NCBI GenBank assembly: GCA_902706235.1
Contig: CACSJR010000009.1
Location: 176,324-240,323, forward strand
Direction: 5' to 3'
From: Citrobacter sp. 18056
GTDB lineage: Bacteria > Pseudomonadota > Gammaproteobacteria > Enterobacterales > Enterobacteriaceae
Length of the DNA stretch: 64,000 nt
Shown: positions 1 through 9,237 of the stretch, piece by piece
Layout of the letters: each line of letters begins with the position of its first letter
Position numbering within the stretch: the stretch's first letter is position 1
Made by a program: the position numbers and the translations under genes
Notes under the pieces: generated by a model
Databases searched by the model: none
What the model was told of the DNA's origin: nothing
Seen by the model: only the letters and a program-made list of their open reading frames with translations

Positions 1-879
1 ATGGTGATGGAAGATTTATCCAACCACCGCATCTGGCGCGGCGAACTGATTCAGGGCGCGTATTACCCGCAGGCGGCGCAGCAGCTGGGGCATTACCTGG
101 CGCAAACGTTGTTCCACACCAGTGATTTTTATCTGCATCCGCATCACAAAAAGGCCCAGGTGGCGAATTTCATCAACCCGGAAATGTGCGAGATTACGGA
201 AGACCTGTTTTTCAACGACCCGTATCAGGCGCACGAGCGCAATAATTATCCGGCAGAGATTGAAGCCGACGTGGCCGCTCTGCGTGACGATGCGCAGCTG
301 AAACTGGCGGTGGCATCACTCAAGCACCGCTTCTTCTCACAGGCGGAAGCACTGCTGCACGGCGATATTCACAGCGGTTCAATTTTTGTCGCCGAAGGCA
401 GTTTGAAAGCCATCGACGCGGAGTTTGGCTACTTCGGCCCGATCGGGTTTGACATTGGCACGGCGGTAGGCAACCTACTGCTGAACTACTGCGGATTGCC
501 GGGCCACTCAGGCATTCGTGATGCCGCTGCCGGGCGCGAGCAACGTCTGGCGGATATTCAGGAACTGTGGAACACTTTTGCCGAACATTTCCAGGCGCTG
601 GCGACGGAAAAAACGCAGGATGCCGCGCTGGCTTACCCGGGCTATGCGAGCGAGTTTCTGAAAAAGGTGTGGCACGACGCTGTGGGCTTTTGCGGCACCG
701 AGCTGATTCGCCGCAGCGTCGGGTTGTCTCACGTGGCGGATATCGAGACCATCAAAGACGATGCCATGCGCCATGCGTGTTTACGTCACGCGATTTCACT
801 GGGGCGCGCGCTGATTGTACTGGCGGACAGAATTGACAGTGTCGACGAACTGATTGCGCGGGTTCGGCAGTACAGTTAA
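1..879 (+). CDS. mtnK: Methylthioribose kinase, 3' part (5' end outside window)
   Basis: Cytoplasmic kinase that phosphorylates 5-methylthioribose in the methionine salvage pathway. The visible 292 residues correspond to the C-terminal part of a family that is normally about 400 residues, so roughly the first 107 are missing upstream; the ATG at base 1 is not the real start. The aminoglycoside-phosphotransferase-like catalytic loop [10 protein letters not shown] (near residue 120) and the metal-binding DAEFG segment (near 139) are both present. The gene ends in a hairpin terminator and converges on the sugar ABC operon. Family assignment is firm from these motifs and the C-terminal sequence; the role is known from the family. 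Confidence 0.9.
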   Translation: MVMEDLSNHRIWRGELIQGAYYPQAAQQLGHYLAQTLFHTSDFYLHPHHKKAQVANFINPEMCEITEDLFFNDPYQAHERNNYPAEIEADVAALRDDAQLKLAVASLKHRFFSQAEALLHGDIHSGSIFVAEGSLKAIDAEFGYFGPIGFDIGTAVGNLLLNYCGLPGHSGIRDAAAGREQRLADIQELWNTFAEHFQALATEKTQDAALAYPGYASEFLKKVWHDAVGFCGTELIRRSVGLSHVADIETIKDDAMRHACLRHAISLGRALIVLADRIDSVDELIARVRQYS

Positions 880-904
880 TTATTCCCCCCTGCGCCGGAC
901 CCTT

Positions 905-930
905 CCCTCGCCCTTTTCGGGCGAGGGTTT
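905..930 (+). terminator. Hairpin terminator after mtnK
   Basis: A perfect 9-bp stem CCCTCGCCC/GGGCGAGGG closes a TTTTC loop and is followed by TTT. It lies between the converging ends of mtnK and the sugar-binding protein gene, and it resembles other CCCTC-type hairpins in this window. Confidence 0.65.
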
Positions 931-939
931 CCCCACAAT

Positions 940-2007
940 TTACTGCTTATTTTTCGCTTCCAGCGTGGCAAACCACGGTGCGACGAAATCTTCGGTCTGC
1001 CCCCAGCCCGGAACGATTTTGCCCAGGCTTGCCACGTTCACCGCACCCGGCTGCGCCGCCAGCAGCGCCTGAGGAATCGCCGCCGCTTTGAAATCATAGG
1101 TCGCAGGCGTTGGTTCTCCAGCAATTTTATTGGCAATCAGGCGTACGTTGGTGGCACCAATCAATTTCGGATCCACCGCCACGCTCACTTTCCACGGACT
1201 GTTCGCTTCCCGCATCAGCTGTAAATCCTGGTTAGAGACGTCGATGCTGTAGAGTTTAATTTCAGTGCGACCGTTCTCTTTCAGCGCCTTATACGCGCCC
1301 TGGCTGAACGCATCCCAGGTGCCCCAGATAGCGTCGATTTTGCCTTTCGGATACTTCGCCAGCACCGCGCCGACTTTATTGGCGGTGTCACCCTGCACAT
1401 CAGAAGAGACCGCGCCGATAGACTCCAGTTCGTGAATGCCTGGATTCTGCTTCAGCAGCGTCTGGTACTGTGCCTGGCGGCGTTCCATCGGCGGGAATCC
1501 GGCTACCCACAACTTGATGATGTTGGCTTTGCCGTTGAAATCTTTCACCAGTTGGCCGAAAGAGAGATCGGTCAGCGAGGCGTCATCCTGCTGAGTGACG
1601 GTCACGCCCGGGATCTCGCCGTTCACTGCAGTATCGAACACCGCCACTTTGATGCCTGCATCGACCGCTTTTTTCACCAGTTCGGTGGAGTACGGGTCGC
1701 GGCCCTGCGACAGGATGATCCCGTCATATTTCTGGCTGATGGCCTGGTTGACGAAGTCCTGGAATTTGGCGTCGTCGCCGTTGCTCAGAAAAGTGCTGAC
1801 TTTGAAGCCAAGCTTTTTTCCTTCCTGAATGGCACCGGAGACGAACTGTGTGGTGTTGTCGTCTGAACCGAGATTACGCACAATCGCGATGCGGATTGGG
1901 CCGCTGTGGTTGGCGATCGCCGCCGGAACCGTCGTTGGCGTTTCGGCATAGGCGGCGACGGAATTGAGCAACCCGAGCGCGATAAGTGACAGCGTGATTT
2001 TTTTCAT
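940..2007 (-). CDS. Periplasmic sugar-binding protein of a ribose-type ABC transporter
   Basis: A 355-residue solute-binding protein of the periplasmic-binding-protein/LacI type (RbsB-like). Residues 1-21 form a signal peptide ending in AYA before ETPTTV. The mature chain begins with an IRIAIVRNLG strand, and the FVNQAISQKYDGIILSQGRDP and DAGIKVAVFDTAV segments are typical of sugar binders of this class. It lies first in sequence order after its own permease and ATPase genes on the same strand and is probably the last gene of a three-gene operon. The bound sugar cannot be read from the sequence; ribose, another pentose or a sugar alcohol are all possible. Confidence 0.85.
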   Translation of the reverse strand: MKKITLSLIALGLLNSVAAYAETPTTVPAAIANHSGPIRIAIVRNLGSDDNTTQFVSGAIQEGKKLGFKVSTFLSNGDDAKFQDFVNQAISQKYDGIILSQGRDPYSTELVKKAVDAGIKVAVFDTAVNGEIPGVTVTQQDDASLTDLSFGQLVKDFNGKANIIKLWVAGFPPMERRQAQYQTLLKQNPGIHELESIGAVSSDVQGDTANKVGAVLAKYPKGKIDAIWGTWDAFSQGAYKALKENGRTEIKLYSIDVSNQDLQLMREANSPWKVSVAVDPKLIGATNVRLIANKIAGEPTPATYDFKAAAIPQALLAAQPGAVNVASLGKIVPGWGQTEDFVAPWFATLEAKNKQ

Positions 2008-2058
2008 TGTGTTTACCCTGATTGTTGTTATGTCTGAATTTTTGTTATGTACGAATGG

Positions 2059-3057
2059 TTATGTCCGTCGCTGGAAATAGGTCAGAGCCAGCGCACCAGC
2101 CAGCACCAGACCTTTGATGATGTCCATCGCGTAATACGGCACCGACAGCATGACCAGCCCGTTCGACAGCACGCCGAGAATCACCGCCCCCACCAGCGTA
2201 CCGAGCGCGTTAGGTTTACCGGAGCCTGCCAGAGAGAAGCCAATCCACGCCGCCGCGACCGCGTCCATCAGGTAGCCACTGCCCGCATTCACCTGCGACG
2301 AGCCGATGCGCGATGCCAGCAGAATACCGCCCAGTCCGGCGAGCAACGAAGCAATCACGTAGGCCGCCACTTTATAGCGCGTGGTGCGAAGTCCCGACAG
2401 GCGCGCCGCTTCCGGGTTGCCGCCAATCGCATACATCCGACGCCCGTGGGTGGTCAGCGACAGCACCAGCTGTGCCACCACCGTGACCACCAGCATGATA
2501 ATCACGATCGTCGGCACCTGGCCGAGCAGGCCAAACGCCGCCGGGATCGTGCCTTCCGCCATATCGCCGCTCGGCAGCACCATGTTTTCAGTTATCGAAC
2601 CGCCGAAGCTGTAGGTCGCCGCCACGCCCTGCACCACGAACAGGCTAGCGAGCGTTGCGAGCATGTCGGGTATGCGCAAAATGACAATCAAAAAGGCGTT
2701 AAACAGCCCCACCAGCGTGCACAGCAGTAGCGTGACCACAATCGCTTCGGTAGTGCCAAAGCCGTGCCAGACGAACAGCGAAATCACCAGCGCATTTGCC
2801 AGCGACGCGGTCGAACCGACGGACAAATCAAAGCCGCCGACGGTGAGGGATATCGACACGCCAACGGCAATCACCGTCACGATGGCAATCGATCGCAGAA
2901 TGTTGATGATGTTAAACGGATCGAGGAAATTGTCCGACGCGAGGCCGAAAATGGCCACCAGCGCCACCACGGTCAGCAACATGCCCCACTTATAGAGAAA
3001 ATCGAAAAACTGCTGACGGCCCGATGCCGCCGATTTAACTGTCAGGGCCTTGCTCAC
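2059..3057 (-). CDS. Ribose-type sugar ABC transporter permease
   Basis: A 332-residue inner-membrane permease of the RbsC/AraH family (BPD_transp_2). Hydrophobic segments are spread over the whole chain (for example VVALVAIFGLAS near 35, IVTVIAVGVSISLTVGGFDLS near 60 and a LVGAVILGVLSNGL stretch near 290). The GGFDLSVGS segment is the family's conserved loop. Its start overlaps the end of the ATPase gene by 4 bp (ATGA), so the two are translationally coupled. It forms the channel for the adjacent binding protein and ATPase; the substrate is unknown. Confidence 0.88.
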   Translation of the reverse strand: MSKALTVKSAASGRQQFFDFLYKWGMLLTVVALVAIFGLASDNFLDPFNIINILRSIAIVTVIAVGVSISLTVGGFDLSVGSTASLANALVISLFVWHGFGTTEAIVVTLLLCTLVGLFNAFLIVILRIPDMLATLASLFVVQGVAATYSFGGSITENMVLPSGDMAEGTIPAAFGLLGQVPTIVIIMLVVTVVAQLVLSLTTHGRRMYAIGGNPEAARLSGLRTTRYKVAAYVIASLLAGLGGILLASRIGSSQVNAGSGYLMDAVAAAWIGFSLAGSGKPNALGTLVGAVILGVLSNGLVMLSVPYYAMDIIKGLVLAGALALTYFQRRT

Positions 3058-4583
3058 GACGCCGCTCCTCCGGTGGAGTAATAAAGTAGGGTTTCTTCGC
3101 GGGCCTCAGCGCCCGCCACTTCTGCCACAATCTTGCCGTCCCACAACACGCAGATCCGGTCGCATAAACCGACCAGCTCCGCAAATTCGCCGGAGGCGTA
3201 AATCACCCCTTTGCCTTCGCGGGCCAGGCCGTCAATCAGGTTGAACAAGTCGGTTTTGGCTTTGACGTCTACACCTTTGGTCGGCTCGTCAAAAATCAGC
3301 ACGTTGGCGTTGCCCCGCAGCCATTTGCCAATCGCCACTTTTTGCTGATTACCGCCCGACAGCCTGCGCAGCGTCTGCCCCGGGCCGGTGGTACGAATGC
3401 CAACGCGGGCGATAACCTCTTCCGCCCAGCGCCAGGCTTTTCGATGGCCGAACAGGCTCCAGCGGGAAAAGCTGTTATCCGCGCCCACTGCCAGATTCAT
3501 GCCAATAGACTCATCGATGAAAATGCCCTCTTTGCGCCGTTCTTCCGGCACCAGCGCCAGTCCACGCAGCACTGAATCCGCCGGGTCACGCGGCCGCCAC
3601 GGTTGCCCGTTCAATTCGGCACGCTCGACGCGGCTTTTACTGGCACCAAACAGCGCCTTGCACAGTTCGGTTTTTCCGGCCCCCGCCAGCCCGGCGATAC
3701 CCAAAATTTCGCCTTTGCGCAGCCGCAAAGAGATGTCCTGCAACAGGTGTTCGTCGTGCAGCCCATCGACCTGCAACACCACGTCGTCGCTGTAAGCCGG
3801 GCGCGCCGGGGGGAAAATATCGGTCAGCTCGTGGCCGAGCATTTTTTCCACAATTTGCTCACCGCTCAGCGCCGCCATCGGCCCGCTTTCGATTAAGCGC
3901 CCGTCGCGCAGCACCGTCAGGGTGTCGCAAATGGCTTTTAATTCGTGAATGCGGTGAGAGATAAACACCACGCCAATGCCCTGCTGTTGCAGGCGTCTGA
4001 CCACCGTAAACAGGCGCTCGCTTTCGTGGCTGTCGAGTGGGGCGGTTGGCTCGTCGAGGATCAGAAAACGGCAGTGGTGCGACAGCGCACGCGCCAGCAA
4101 GATTTGCTGTTTCTCCGCCAGCGAACAGCTGTCGATGGGGCGCTTCACATCGAGTTGCACGTCGAGCTGCGCCAGCGCTGCTTTCGCCTGCTGACGCACC
4201 TGCCGCCAGCTGAAGCGGTATCCCGGCCCGGCCAGATGGTCGAGCATAATGTTCTCTGCCACCGACAGGCCCGGCACCAGCGCCACGTCCACTTCCTGCT
4301 GCACCAGATGAATACCTGCTTTTTTGGCATCGCGTGGCGAACGAATATTCACCGACTGATTGTCGAGAAAAATCTCGCCGTCATAGTGATCGTAAGTGCC
4401 GCACAGCACCGCCATCAGCGTCGATTTGCCTGCGCCGTTGGCGCCCGTCAGGGCATGCACCGACCCGCCGGTGAGGGTAAAGGTCACCTGCGTCAGGGCC
4501 TTAAAACCGGAAAAGGCCAGGCTGATGTCGCGCATCTCGAGGCGATTATCTACCATTCGCTGCATACCCCTATAATTAGCCAT
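3054..4583 (-). CDS. Sugar ABC transporter ATP-binding protein, two nucleotide-binding domains
   Basis: A 509-residue duplicated ATPase of the RbsA/MglA class. The N-terminal domain has Walker A GANGAGKST (near 51) and Walker B LILDEPT (near 175). Its signature is degenerate (SLAEKQQILLARAL), as is usual in this class. The C-terminal domain has GLAGAGKTE (near 295), a proper LSGGNQQKV signature (near 405) and LIFDEPTKGVD. Translation from the first ATG has an AGGTG at suitable distance; internal ATGs at codons 7 or 10 are alternatives, with AGGGG upstream. It energises the permease encoded 4 bp downstream. First gene of the operon. Confidence 0.88.
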   Translation of the reverse strand: MANYRGMQRMVDNRLEMRDISLAFSGFKALTQVTFTLTGGSVHALTGANGAGKSTLMAVLCGTYDHYDGEIFLDNQSVNIRSPRDAKKAGIHLVQQEVDVALVPGLSVAENIMLDHLAGPGYRFSWRQVRQQAKAALAQLDVQLDVKRPIDSCSLAEKQQILLARALSHHCRFLILDEPTAPLDSHESERLFTVVRRLQQQGIGVVFISHRIHELKAICDTLTVLRDGRLIESGPMAALSGEQIVEKMLGHELTDIFPPARPAYSDDVVLQVDGLHDEHLLQDISLRLRKGEILGIAGLAGAGKTELCKALFGASKSRVERAELNGQPWRPRDPADSVLRGLALVPEERRKEGIFIDESIGMNLAVGADNSFSRWSLFGHRKAWRWAEEVIARVGIRTTGPGQTLRRLSGGNQQKVAIGKWLRGNANVLIFDEPTKGVDVKAKTDLFNLIDGLAREGKGVIYASGEFAELVGLCDRICVLWDGKIVAEVAGAEAREETLLYYSTGGAAS

Positions 4584-4733
4584 CCAGACACCTAGACATA
4601 TTTCAGGCTAACGATAATACACAGATCAATAACAAATGAGCAACAGCGATATTAATCTGGTCGCTGGGCTGAGCGAGCGCTATACCTAATGAGGGTTCAC
4701 ATCCGAAGACTCATCTCAACATCTGAGGCAACT

Positions 4734-5477
4734 ATGCATATCTCTCTGACAGGTAAACGCGCGCTGGTGACCGGTGCCAGCCGCGGGCTTGGGCGTGCTA
4801 TTGCGCTTTCACTGGCGAACGCTGGCGCTGACGTGGTGATTACGTACGAAAAATCAGCTGATAAGGCGCAGGCGGTGGCGGAAGAAATCCGCGCCCTGGG
4901 CCGCAAAGGCCACGCCATTCAGGCAGACAGCAGCGATGCACAAGCTATCGTGCAGGCGGTTAATGAGTCAGCGGAAACCCTCGGCGGGCTGGATATTCTG
5001 GTCAACAACGCAGGGATCGCCCGCGACGGCCCGCTGGAATCGATGTCACTGGAAGATATTGATGCAGTGATTGGAGTGAATATTCGTGGCGTCGTGATTG
5101 CGACCCAGGCCGCGCTGGCCCATCTTGGTCAGGGTGGACGAATCATTAATATCGGCAGCTGTCTGGCGAACCGCGTGCCATTTGGCGGCATCTCGGTCTA
5201 TTCGATGAGCAAATCGGCGCTGAACTCGTTCACCCGTGGGCTGGCCCGTGATTTAGGCCCGAAAGGCATCACTGTCAATCTGGTGCATCCCGGTCCGACC
5301 GACAGTGACATGAACCCGGCCGACGGCGAACAGGCGGAGGGCCAGCGCCAGCAAATTGCGATTGGCCATTACGGTAAACCGGAAGATATCGCCGCCGCCG
5401 TTACGTTCCTCGTCAGCCCCGCCGCCGGGCAAATCACCGGCACCGGCCTGGACGTCGATGGTGGTCTGAACGCCTGA
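4734..5477 (+). CDS. SDR-family oxidoreductase
   Basis: A 247-residue classical short-chain dehydrogenase. The cofactor motif TGASRGLG is at residues 13-20, NNAG near 93-96 and the catalytic Tyr156-x-x-x-Lys160 (YSMSK), with a Ser about 13-20 residues before. The C-terminal VTGTGLDVDGG-type segment (here ITGTGLDVDGGLNA) is also typical. The start at 4734 was chosen because GAGG lies 5-6 bases upstream and the protein begins just before the Rossmann strand. It is divergent from the sugar ABC operon, with about 150 bp between, so it may oxidise the imported sugar or a derivative; that is inference. It also resembles BdcA-type SDRs. Its stop is only 2 bp from the stop of the convergent ybdD. Confidence 0.85.
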   Translation: MHISLTGKRALVTGASRGLGRAIALSLANAGADVVITYEKSADKAQAVAEEIRALGRKGHAIQADSSDAQAIVQAVNESAETLGGLDILVNNAGIARDGPLESMSLEDIDAVIGVNIRGVVIATQAALAHLGQGGRIINIGSCLANRVPFGGISVYSMSKSALNSFTRGLARDLGPKGITVNLVHPGPTDSDMNPADGEQAEGQRQQIAIGHYGKPEDIAAAVTFLVSPAAGQITGTGLDVDGGLNA

Positions 5478-5479
5478 CG

Positions 5480-5677
5480 CTAACAGCACTTCGCCCCGCC
5501 TTTCCCGCCGTAGCGTGCATCCTGGCGTTCACGGAAAAACTCTTCGTAGGTCATGGGCGTCTGATCCGGATGGGTCAGGCGTACATGCGCCACGTAGTTG
5601 TCGTAGTCAGGTACGCCAATCATCATTTTGGCCGCCTGACCGAGGTATTTCCCGGCTTTTGAGAGTGTGTCGAACAT
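5480..5677 (-). CDS. ybdD: YbdD/YjiX-family small protein
   Basis: A 65-residue cytoplasmic protein of the DUF466 family, ending in KCC. It contains the conserved [11 protein letters not shown] and [15 protein letters not shown] segments. In E. coli this gene lies directly downstream of cstA, as here, and its paralogue YjiX pairs with the pyruvate transporter BtsT. It is therefore a likely partner of CstA in peptide or pyruvate uptake, although its molecular role is not established. A hairpin separates it from cstA. Confidence 0.93.
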   Translation of the reverse strand: MFDTLSKAGKYLGQAAKMMIGVPDYDNYVAHVRLTHPDQTPMTYEEFFRERQDARYGGKGGAKCC

Positions 5678-5698
5678 ACCTGCTCCAGAGTGAGATTT

Positions 5699-5722
5699 CC
5701 CTCTCCCGTTACCGGGAGAGGG
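5699..5722 (-). other. Intergenic hairpin between cstA and ybdD
   Basis: A perfect 10-bp stem CCCTCTCCCG/CGGGAGAGGG with loop TTAC lies between cstA and ybdD. No T tract follows on the minus strand, so it may act as a processing or stability element or partial terminator that sets cstA:ybdD ratios. Confidence 0.5.
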
Positions 5723-5732
5723 TCACACCACA

Positions 5733-7838
5733 TTAATGTGCATTTTTCGCCTGAGCAACAATCTGCCCAACGTTTTCCGGCATGGGTTCATACGGCGTCT
5801 CTTTCGCCGTCGGTTTATCTTCCTTCAGTGCGGCCAGCGCGGTTTTCACTGAATAGAGCGCCAGCACCACGACCACCACCATAAAGAAGATAGTCAGCCC
5901 GGCATCGAGCCGATTATTGAACACCAGCTGCGACAACTGAGACTCGGTGTACTGCACCGGGATCTTGCCGCTGTCGATCATCGCCTGGAACTTGTTGGCG
6001 ATAGCGAGGAAGCCGACTTTGGTATCGGGACTAAAGGATTTCTGCCAGCCTGCCGCCAGGGTACAAATCAGCAGCCACGCCGTTGGCACCAGCGCCACCC
6101 AGGCGTAACGCTGACGTTTCATTTTGAACAGCACCACTGCGCAGAGCATCAGCGCCATACCCGCCAGCATCTGGTTGGCGATGCCAAACAGTGGCCACAG
6201 GGTGTTGATGCCGCCCAACGGATCAACCACGCCCTGATGGAGGAAATAGCCCCACGCCAGCACGCATAGCGCCGTTGCCAGCAGATTCGCGGGCAACGAA
6301 TCGGTGCGTTTCAGGTTTGGGCTGATAACGCCCAACAAATCCTGCAACATGAAGCGCGCCGCACGGGTCCCGGCATCCACGGCAGTCAGAATAAACAGCG
6401 CTTCAAACAGGATCGCGAAGTGATACCAGAAGGAAACGTCCATCAGCCCGCCGAGCGAGCCATGCAGGATGTACGCCATGCCGACCGCCAGCGTCGGCGC
6501 CCCACCCGCGCGGGAAATAATCGACTGTTCACCGACTTCTTTTGCAATCTGCGTGAGCGTATCCGGCGTGACCACAAAGCCCCAGCTACTGACCACCTGC
6601 GCGGCAGAGGCCACTACGTCCGTGGTTCCGGCCGGAGCCAGTACCGCCATCGGACTGTTCATCGCGAAATAGACGCCCGGATCGATAACACAGGCCGCCA
6701 CCAGCGCCATGATTGCCACAAAGGATTCCATCAACATGCCGCCGTAACCAATAAAGCAAGCCTGGCCTTCGTTGGCCAGCATCTTTGGCGTAGTCCCGGA
6801 AGCAATCAGCGCGTGGAAGCCAGATACCGCCCCACAGGCGATGGTGATGAACAGGAACGGGAACAAGCTGCCGGTCCAGACCGGGCCCGTACCGTCAACG
6901 AATTTGGTCAGCGCGGGCATCGTCAGGGTTGGGCGCAGGATCAGAATGCCGACAGCCAGCCCAACGATGGTACCGATTTTCAGGAAAGTAGAGAGATAAT
7001 CGCGTGGCGCCAGCAACAGCCACACCGGAAGCACCGCCGCCACAAAGCCATAGCCCACCAGCATCCACGTCAGTTGCACGCCGGTGAAATCAAACCACGG
7101 CGCCCAGGTCGCGCTTTCCGCCACCCAGCCACCCGAAATAATGGCGAACACCAGCATCACCAGACCAATCACCGACACTTCACCAATACGTCCGGGGCGC
7201 AGATAGCGAATGTAGATCCCCATGAAAAGCGCCAGTGGAATGGTGAAGGCCACGGTATACGTTCCCCACGGGCTATGGGTCAGCGCTTTCACCACGATCA
7301 TCGCCAGCACCGCGAGGATGATGACCATAATCATAAAGGTGGCAATCAGCGCGATAACGCCCGCAGTGGCGCCCATTTCCTCTTTCACCAGCTCGCCGAG
7401 CGAACGTCCGTCGCGGCGGGTGGAGACAAACAGCACCATAAAGTCCTGCACCGCCCCGGCCAGCACCACTCCCGCCAGGATCCAAATCATCCCCGGCAGA
7501 TAGCCCATTTGCGCCGCCAGCACCGGCCCGACCAACGGCCCCGCGCCGGCAATCGCCGCAAAATGGTGACCGAACAGCACTTTTTTATCGGTCGGCACAT
7601 AGTCAAGACCGTCGTTATGGCGCACCGCAGGCGTCATGCGCGTCGGGTCCACCGCCAGCACTTTTTTGGCGATATACAGGCCGTAAAAACGGTAGGCGAT
7701 GAGATAAACACAGACTGCCGCCACGACAATCCATAACGCATTTATCTGTTCACCACGGTTGAGCGCAATATAGCCAAGGGCAAAGGCGCCCACGATCGAG
7801 AGAATGGCCCATATCAGGTATTTCCCTGGGTTATTCAT
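5733..7838 (-). CDS. cstA: Carbon-starvation transporter CstA
   Basis: A roughly 700-residue polytopic inner-membrane transporter of the CstA family, known in E. coli for peptide and pyruvate uptake on carbon starvation. The highly conserved HHFAAIAGAGPLVGPVLAAQ region lies near residue 92 and QDFMVLFVSTRRDGRSLGELV near 130, followed by many transmembrane segments. The C-terminal tail KETPYEPMPENV matches E. coli closely. I chose the ATG at 7838, two codons inside the longest frame, because that frame opens with TTG and E. coli CstA starts MNKSGKY. It forms a transcription unit with ybdD. Confidence 0.95.
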   Translation of the reverse strand: MNNPGKYLIWAILSIVGAFALGYIALNRGEQINALWIVVAAVCVYLIAYRFYGLYIAKKVLAVDPTRMTPAVRHNDGLDYVPTDKKVLFGHHFAAIAGAGPLVGPVLAAQMGYLPGMIWILAGVVLAGAVQDFMVLFVSTRRDGRSLGELVKEEMGATAGVIALIATFMIMVIILAVLAMIVVKALTHSPWGTYTVAFTIPLALFMGIYIRYLRPGRIGEVSVIGLVMLVFAIISGGWVAESATWAPWFDFTGVQLTWMLVGYGFVAAVLPVWLLLAPRDYLSTFLKIGTIVGLAVGILILRPTLTMPALTKFVDGTGPVWTGSLFPFLFITIACGAVSGFHALIASGTTPKMLANEGQACFIGYGGMLMESFVAIMALVAACVIDPGVYFAMNSPMAVLAPAGTTDVVASAAQVVSSWGFVVTPDTLTQIAKEVGEQSIISRAGGAPTLAVGMAYILHGSLGGLMDVSFWYHFAILFEALFILTAVDAGTRAARFMLQDLLGVISPNLKRTDSLPANLLATALCVLAWGYFLHQGVVDPLGGINTLWPLFGIANQMLAGMALMLCAVVLFKMKRQRYAWVALVPTAWLLICTLAAGWQKSFSPDTKVGFLAIANKFQAMIDSGKIPVQYTESQLSQLVFNNRLDAGLTIFFMVVVVVLALYSVKTALAALKEDKPTAKETPYEPMPENVGQIVAQAKNAH

Positions 7839-7880
7839 GGTCAAATTCCATCAGTGAAGGGGAAGATGTTACATTTTGTA

Positions 7881-7908
7881 TCTATAACACCCCTTTCGGA
7901 TTTAACAA
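7881..7908 (-). promoter_or_regulatory. Candidate cstA promoter
   Basis: On the minus strand TTGTTA (7903-7908) and TATAGA (7881-7886) are separated by 16 bp, giving a plausible sigma70 promoter with a leader of about 35 bases before cstA. No clear CRP half-site pair was seen nearby. Confidence 0.4.
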
Positions 7909-8025
7909 CCTGATAACCGAGGAAAAGGGAGATGTGGCGGGGGATTTACATGACATTGTTAAGCGGATCACTGTCTGGTGGCTGGCGGGGTTTTGGCGGT
8001 AGCGAGTGGTTTCCCCCTCTCCCCT

Positions 8026-8046
8026 GCCCTCTCTCAGGGAGAGGGC
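8026..8046. other. Hairpin downstream of entH
   Basis: An 8-bp stem GCCCTCTC/GAGAGGGC with a 5-base loop lies just past the entH stop. It marks the 3' end of the entCEBAH operon and belongs to the CCCTC-type hairpins seen elsewhere in this window. The T tract is missing. Confidence 0.45.
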
Positions 8047-8068
8047 ATCAGCCCGCAGAGGCGCAAAA

Positions 8069-8482
8069 CTACCCCAGCACCATCGTACTCAGCCGACACG
8101 TGCAGCAGCGCCGCCCTTGCTCGTCGAACACCACAATCTCCCAGCTTTGGGTCTGCTTACCGAGGTGCAGCGGCTGGCAGACTCCGCGCACTTTCCCCTG
8201 TGACACCGCCCGGTGATGGGTGGCGTTCAGCTCGGTACCCACGACGCACTGGCCTTCGCGGGTCATCAGATAACCCGCCATCGACCCCAACGTTTCCGCC
8301 AGCGCGGCCGATGCGCCGCCGTGCAGCAGGCCAAACGGCTGATGCGTCCGCGCATCCACCGGCATGTCGGCCTCCAGCGTGTCGTCGCCGAGCCGGGTAT
8401 ACACGATACCCAGGTGCCCTACCATCGTCGCCGCACTGGTGGCGTTCAGTTCTTCAAGCGATAAATGTCGAATCCAGATCAT
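8069..8482 (-). CDS. entH: Proofreading thioesterase EntH
   Basis: A 137-residue hotdog-fold thioesterase that clears mischarged acyl groups from the aryl carrier domain of EntB during enterobactin synthesis. The hotdog signature [19 protein letters not shown] (near 48-66) contains the catalytic Glu, and the C-terminus [12 protein letters not shown] matches E. coli EntH. The ATG at 8482 overlaps the entA stop (TGATG), indicating translational coupling; the GTG one codon upstream is less likely. Last gene of entCEBAH. Confidence 0.95.
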   Translation of the reverse strand: MIWIRHLSLEELNATSAATMVGHLGIVYTRLGDDTLEADMPVDARTHQPFGLLHGGASAALAETLGSMAGYLMTREGQCVVGTELNATHHRAVSQGKVRGVCQPLHLGKQTQSWEIVVFDEQGRRCCTCRLSTMVLG

Positions 8483-9237
8483 CACGCCCCCAGCGTCGAG
8501 CCGCCGTCCACCACGATATCCTGCAACGTAATGTGGCTGGCGCTATCCGAGGCGAGGAACAAAATGGTGCTGGCAATTTCCTGCGGGCGCGCAATTTTGC
8601 CCAGCGGAATGCCGAGCTTAAACTGCTTTCCGAATCCGCGAATACGTTGCTGCTCTGCGTCATCACTGACCCACAGCGTGCGCTGCATATCGGTGTCAGT
8701 CGAACCTGGTGAAACCAGATTACAGCGCACACCGCTGGCCGAAAGCTCCAGTCCGACGGTCAGTGCGAGGCTTTTCAACGCCGCTTTCGACGCGCCGTAC
8801 GCGCTCATGCCGATGCGCGGCGTGTGTGCGGCATCCGACGCCACGGTAACAATCGCCCCGCCCTGCTGCTGGCGAAATTTCGCCATCGTCTGCTGGAACA
8901 GGTTGAATGCACCGCCAACATTAACCGCAAACGTCTGCTGCCAGTCGGCCAGGCTCAGGGTATCCGTGGCCCCCATGCGCAAAATCCCGGCGGCATTCAC
9001 CAGCACGTCAAGACGCGCCAAATCATGCAGCAGCGGCGCACAGACCAGCAGAACCTGCTGCGAGTCTGCCACGTCCATTTTCACCGTAGTGAACGGATAG
9101 TCGGCCTGGTCAAAGGCCAGATCAAACCCGGTAACCTCTGCGCCAGCCTCAACAAACGCCAGCGCGGTGGCGTAGCCAATGCCTTTGCCTGCCCCGGTTA
9201 CCCAGACGGTTTTGCCGTGAAAATCAAATCCGGCCAT
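8482..9237 (-). CDS. entA: 2,3-dihydro-2,3-dihydroxybenzoate dehydrogenase
   Basis: A 251-residue SDR enzyme that oxidises 2,3-dihydro-2,3-dihydroxybenzoate to 2,3-dihydroxybenzoate with [11 protein letters not shown] lies near residue 13 and NAAGILRMG near 85, the active-site segment is [15 protein letters not shown] near 148, and the C-terminal half is nearly identical to E. coli EntA. The ATG at 9237 overlaps the entB stop (TGATG). The N-terminus MAGFDFHGK is three residues longer than in E. coli (MDFSGK). Confidence 0.96.
   Translation of the reverse strand: MAGFDFHGKTVWVTGAGKGIGYATALAFVEAGAEVTGFDLAFDQADYPFTTVKMDVADSQQVLLVCAPLLHDLARLDVLVNAAGILRMGATDTLSLADWQQTFAVNVGGAFNLFQQTMAKFRQQQGGAIVTVASDAAHTPRIGMSAYGASKAALKSLALTVGLELSASGVRCNLVSPGSTDTDMQRTLWVSDDAEQQRIRGFGKQFKLGIPLGKIARPQEIASTILFLASDSASHITLQDIVVDGGSTLGA

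Noticed and set aside
6420..7736. Long plus-strand open frame of 438 codons opposite cstA
   Set aside because: Its product is His/Arg/Gln-rich with no family signal and lies wholly antisense to the highly conserved cstA; it is a reading-frame shadow of GC-rich DNA.
7861..7886. TGTTA-N13-TAACA dyad upstream of cstA as a CRP site
   Set aside because: The half-sites and 13-base spacing do not fit TGTGA-N6-TCACA; a CRP call would be forced.
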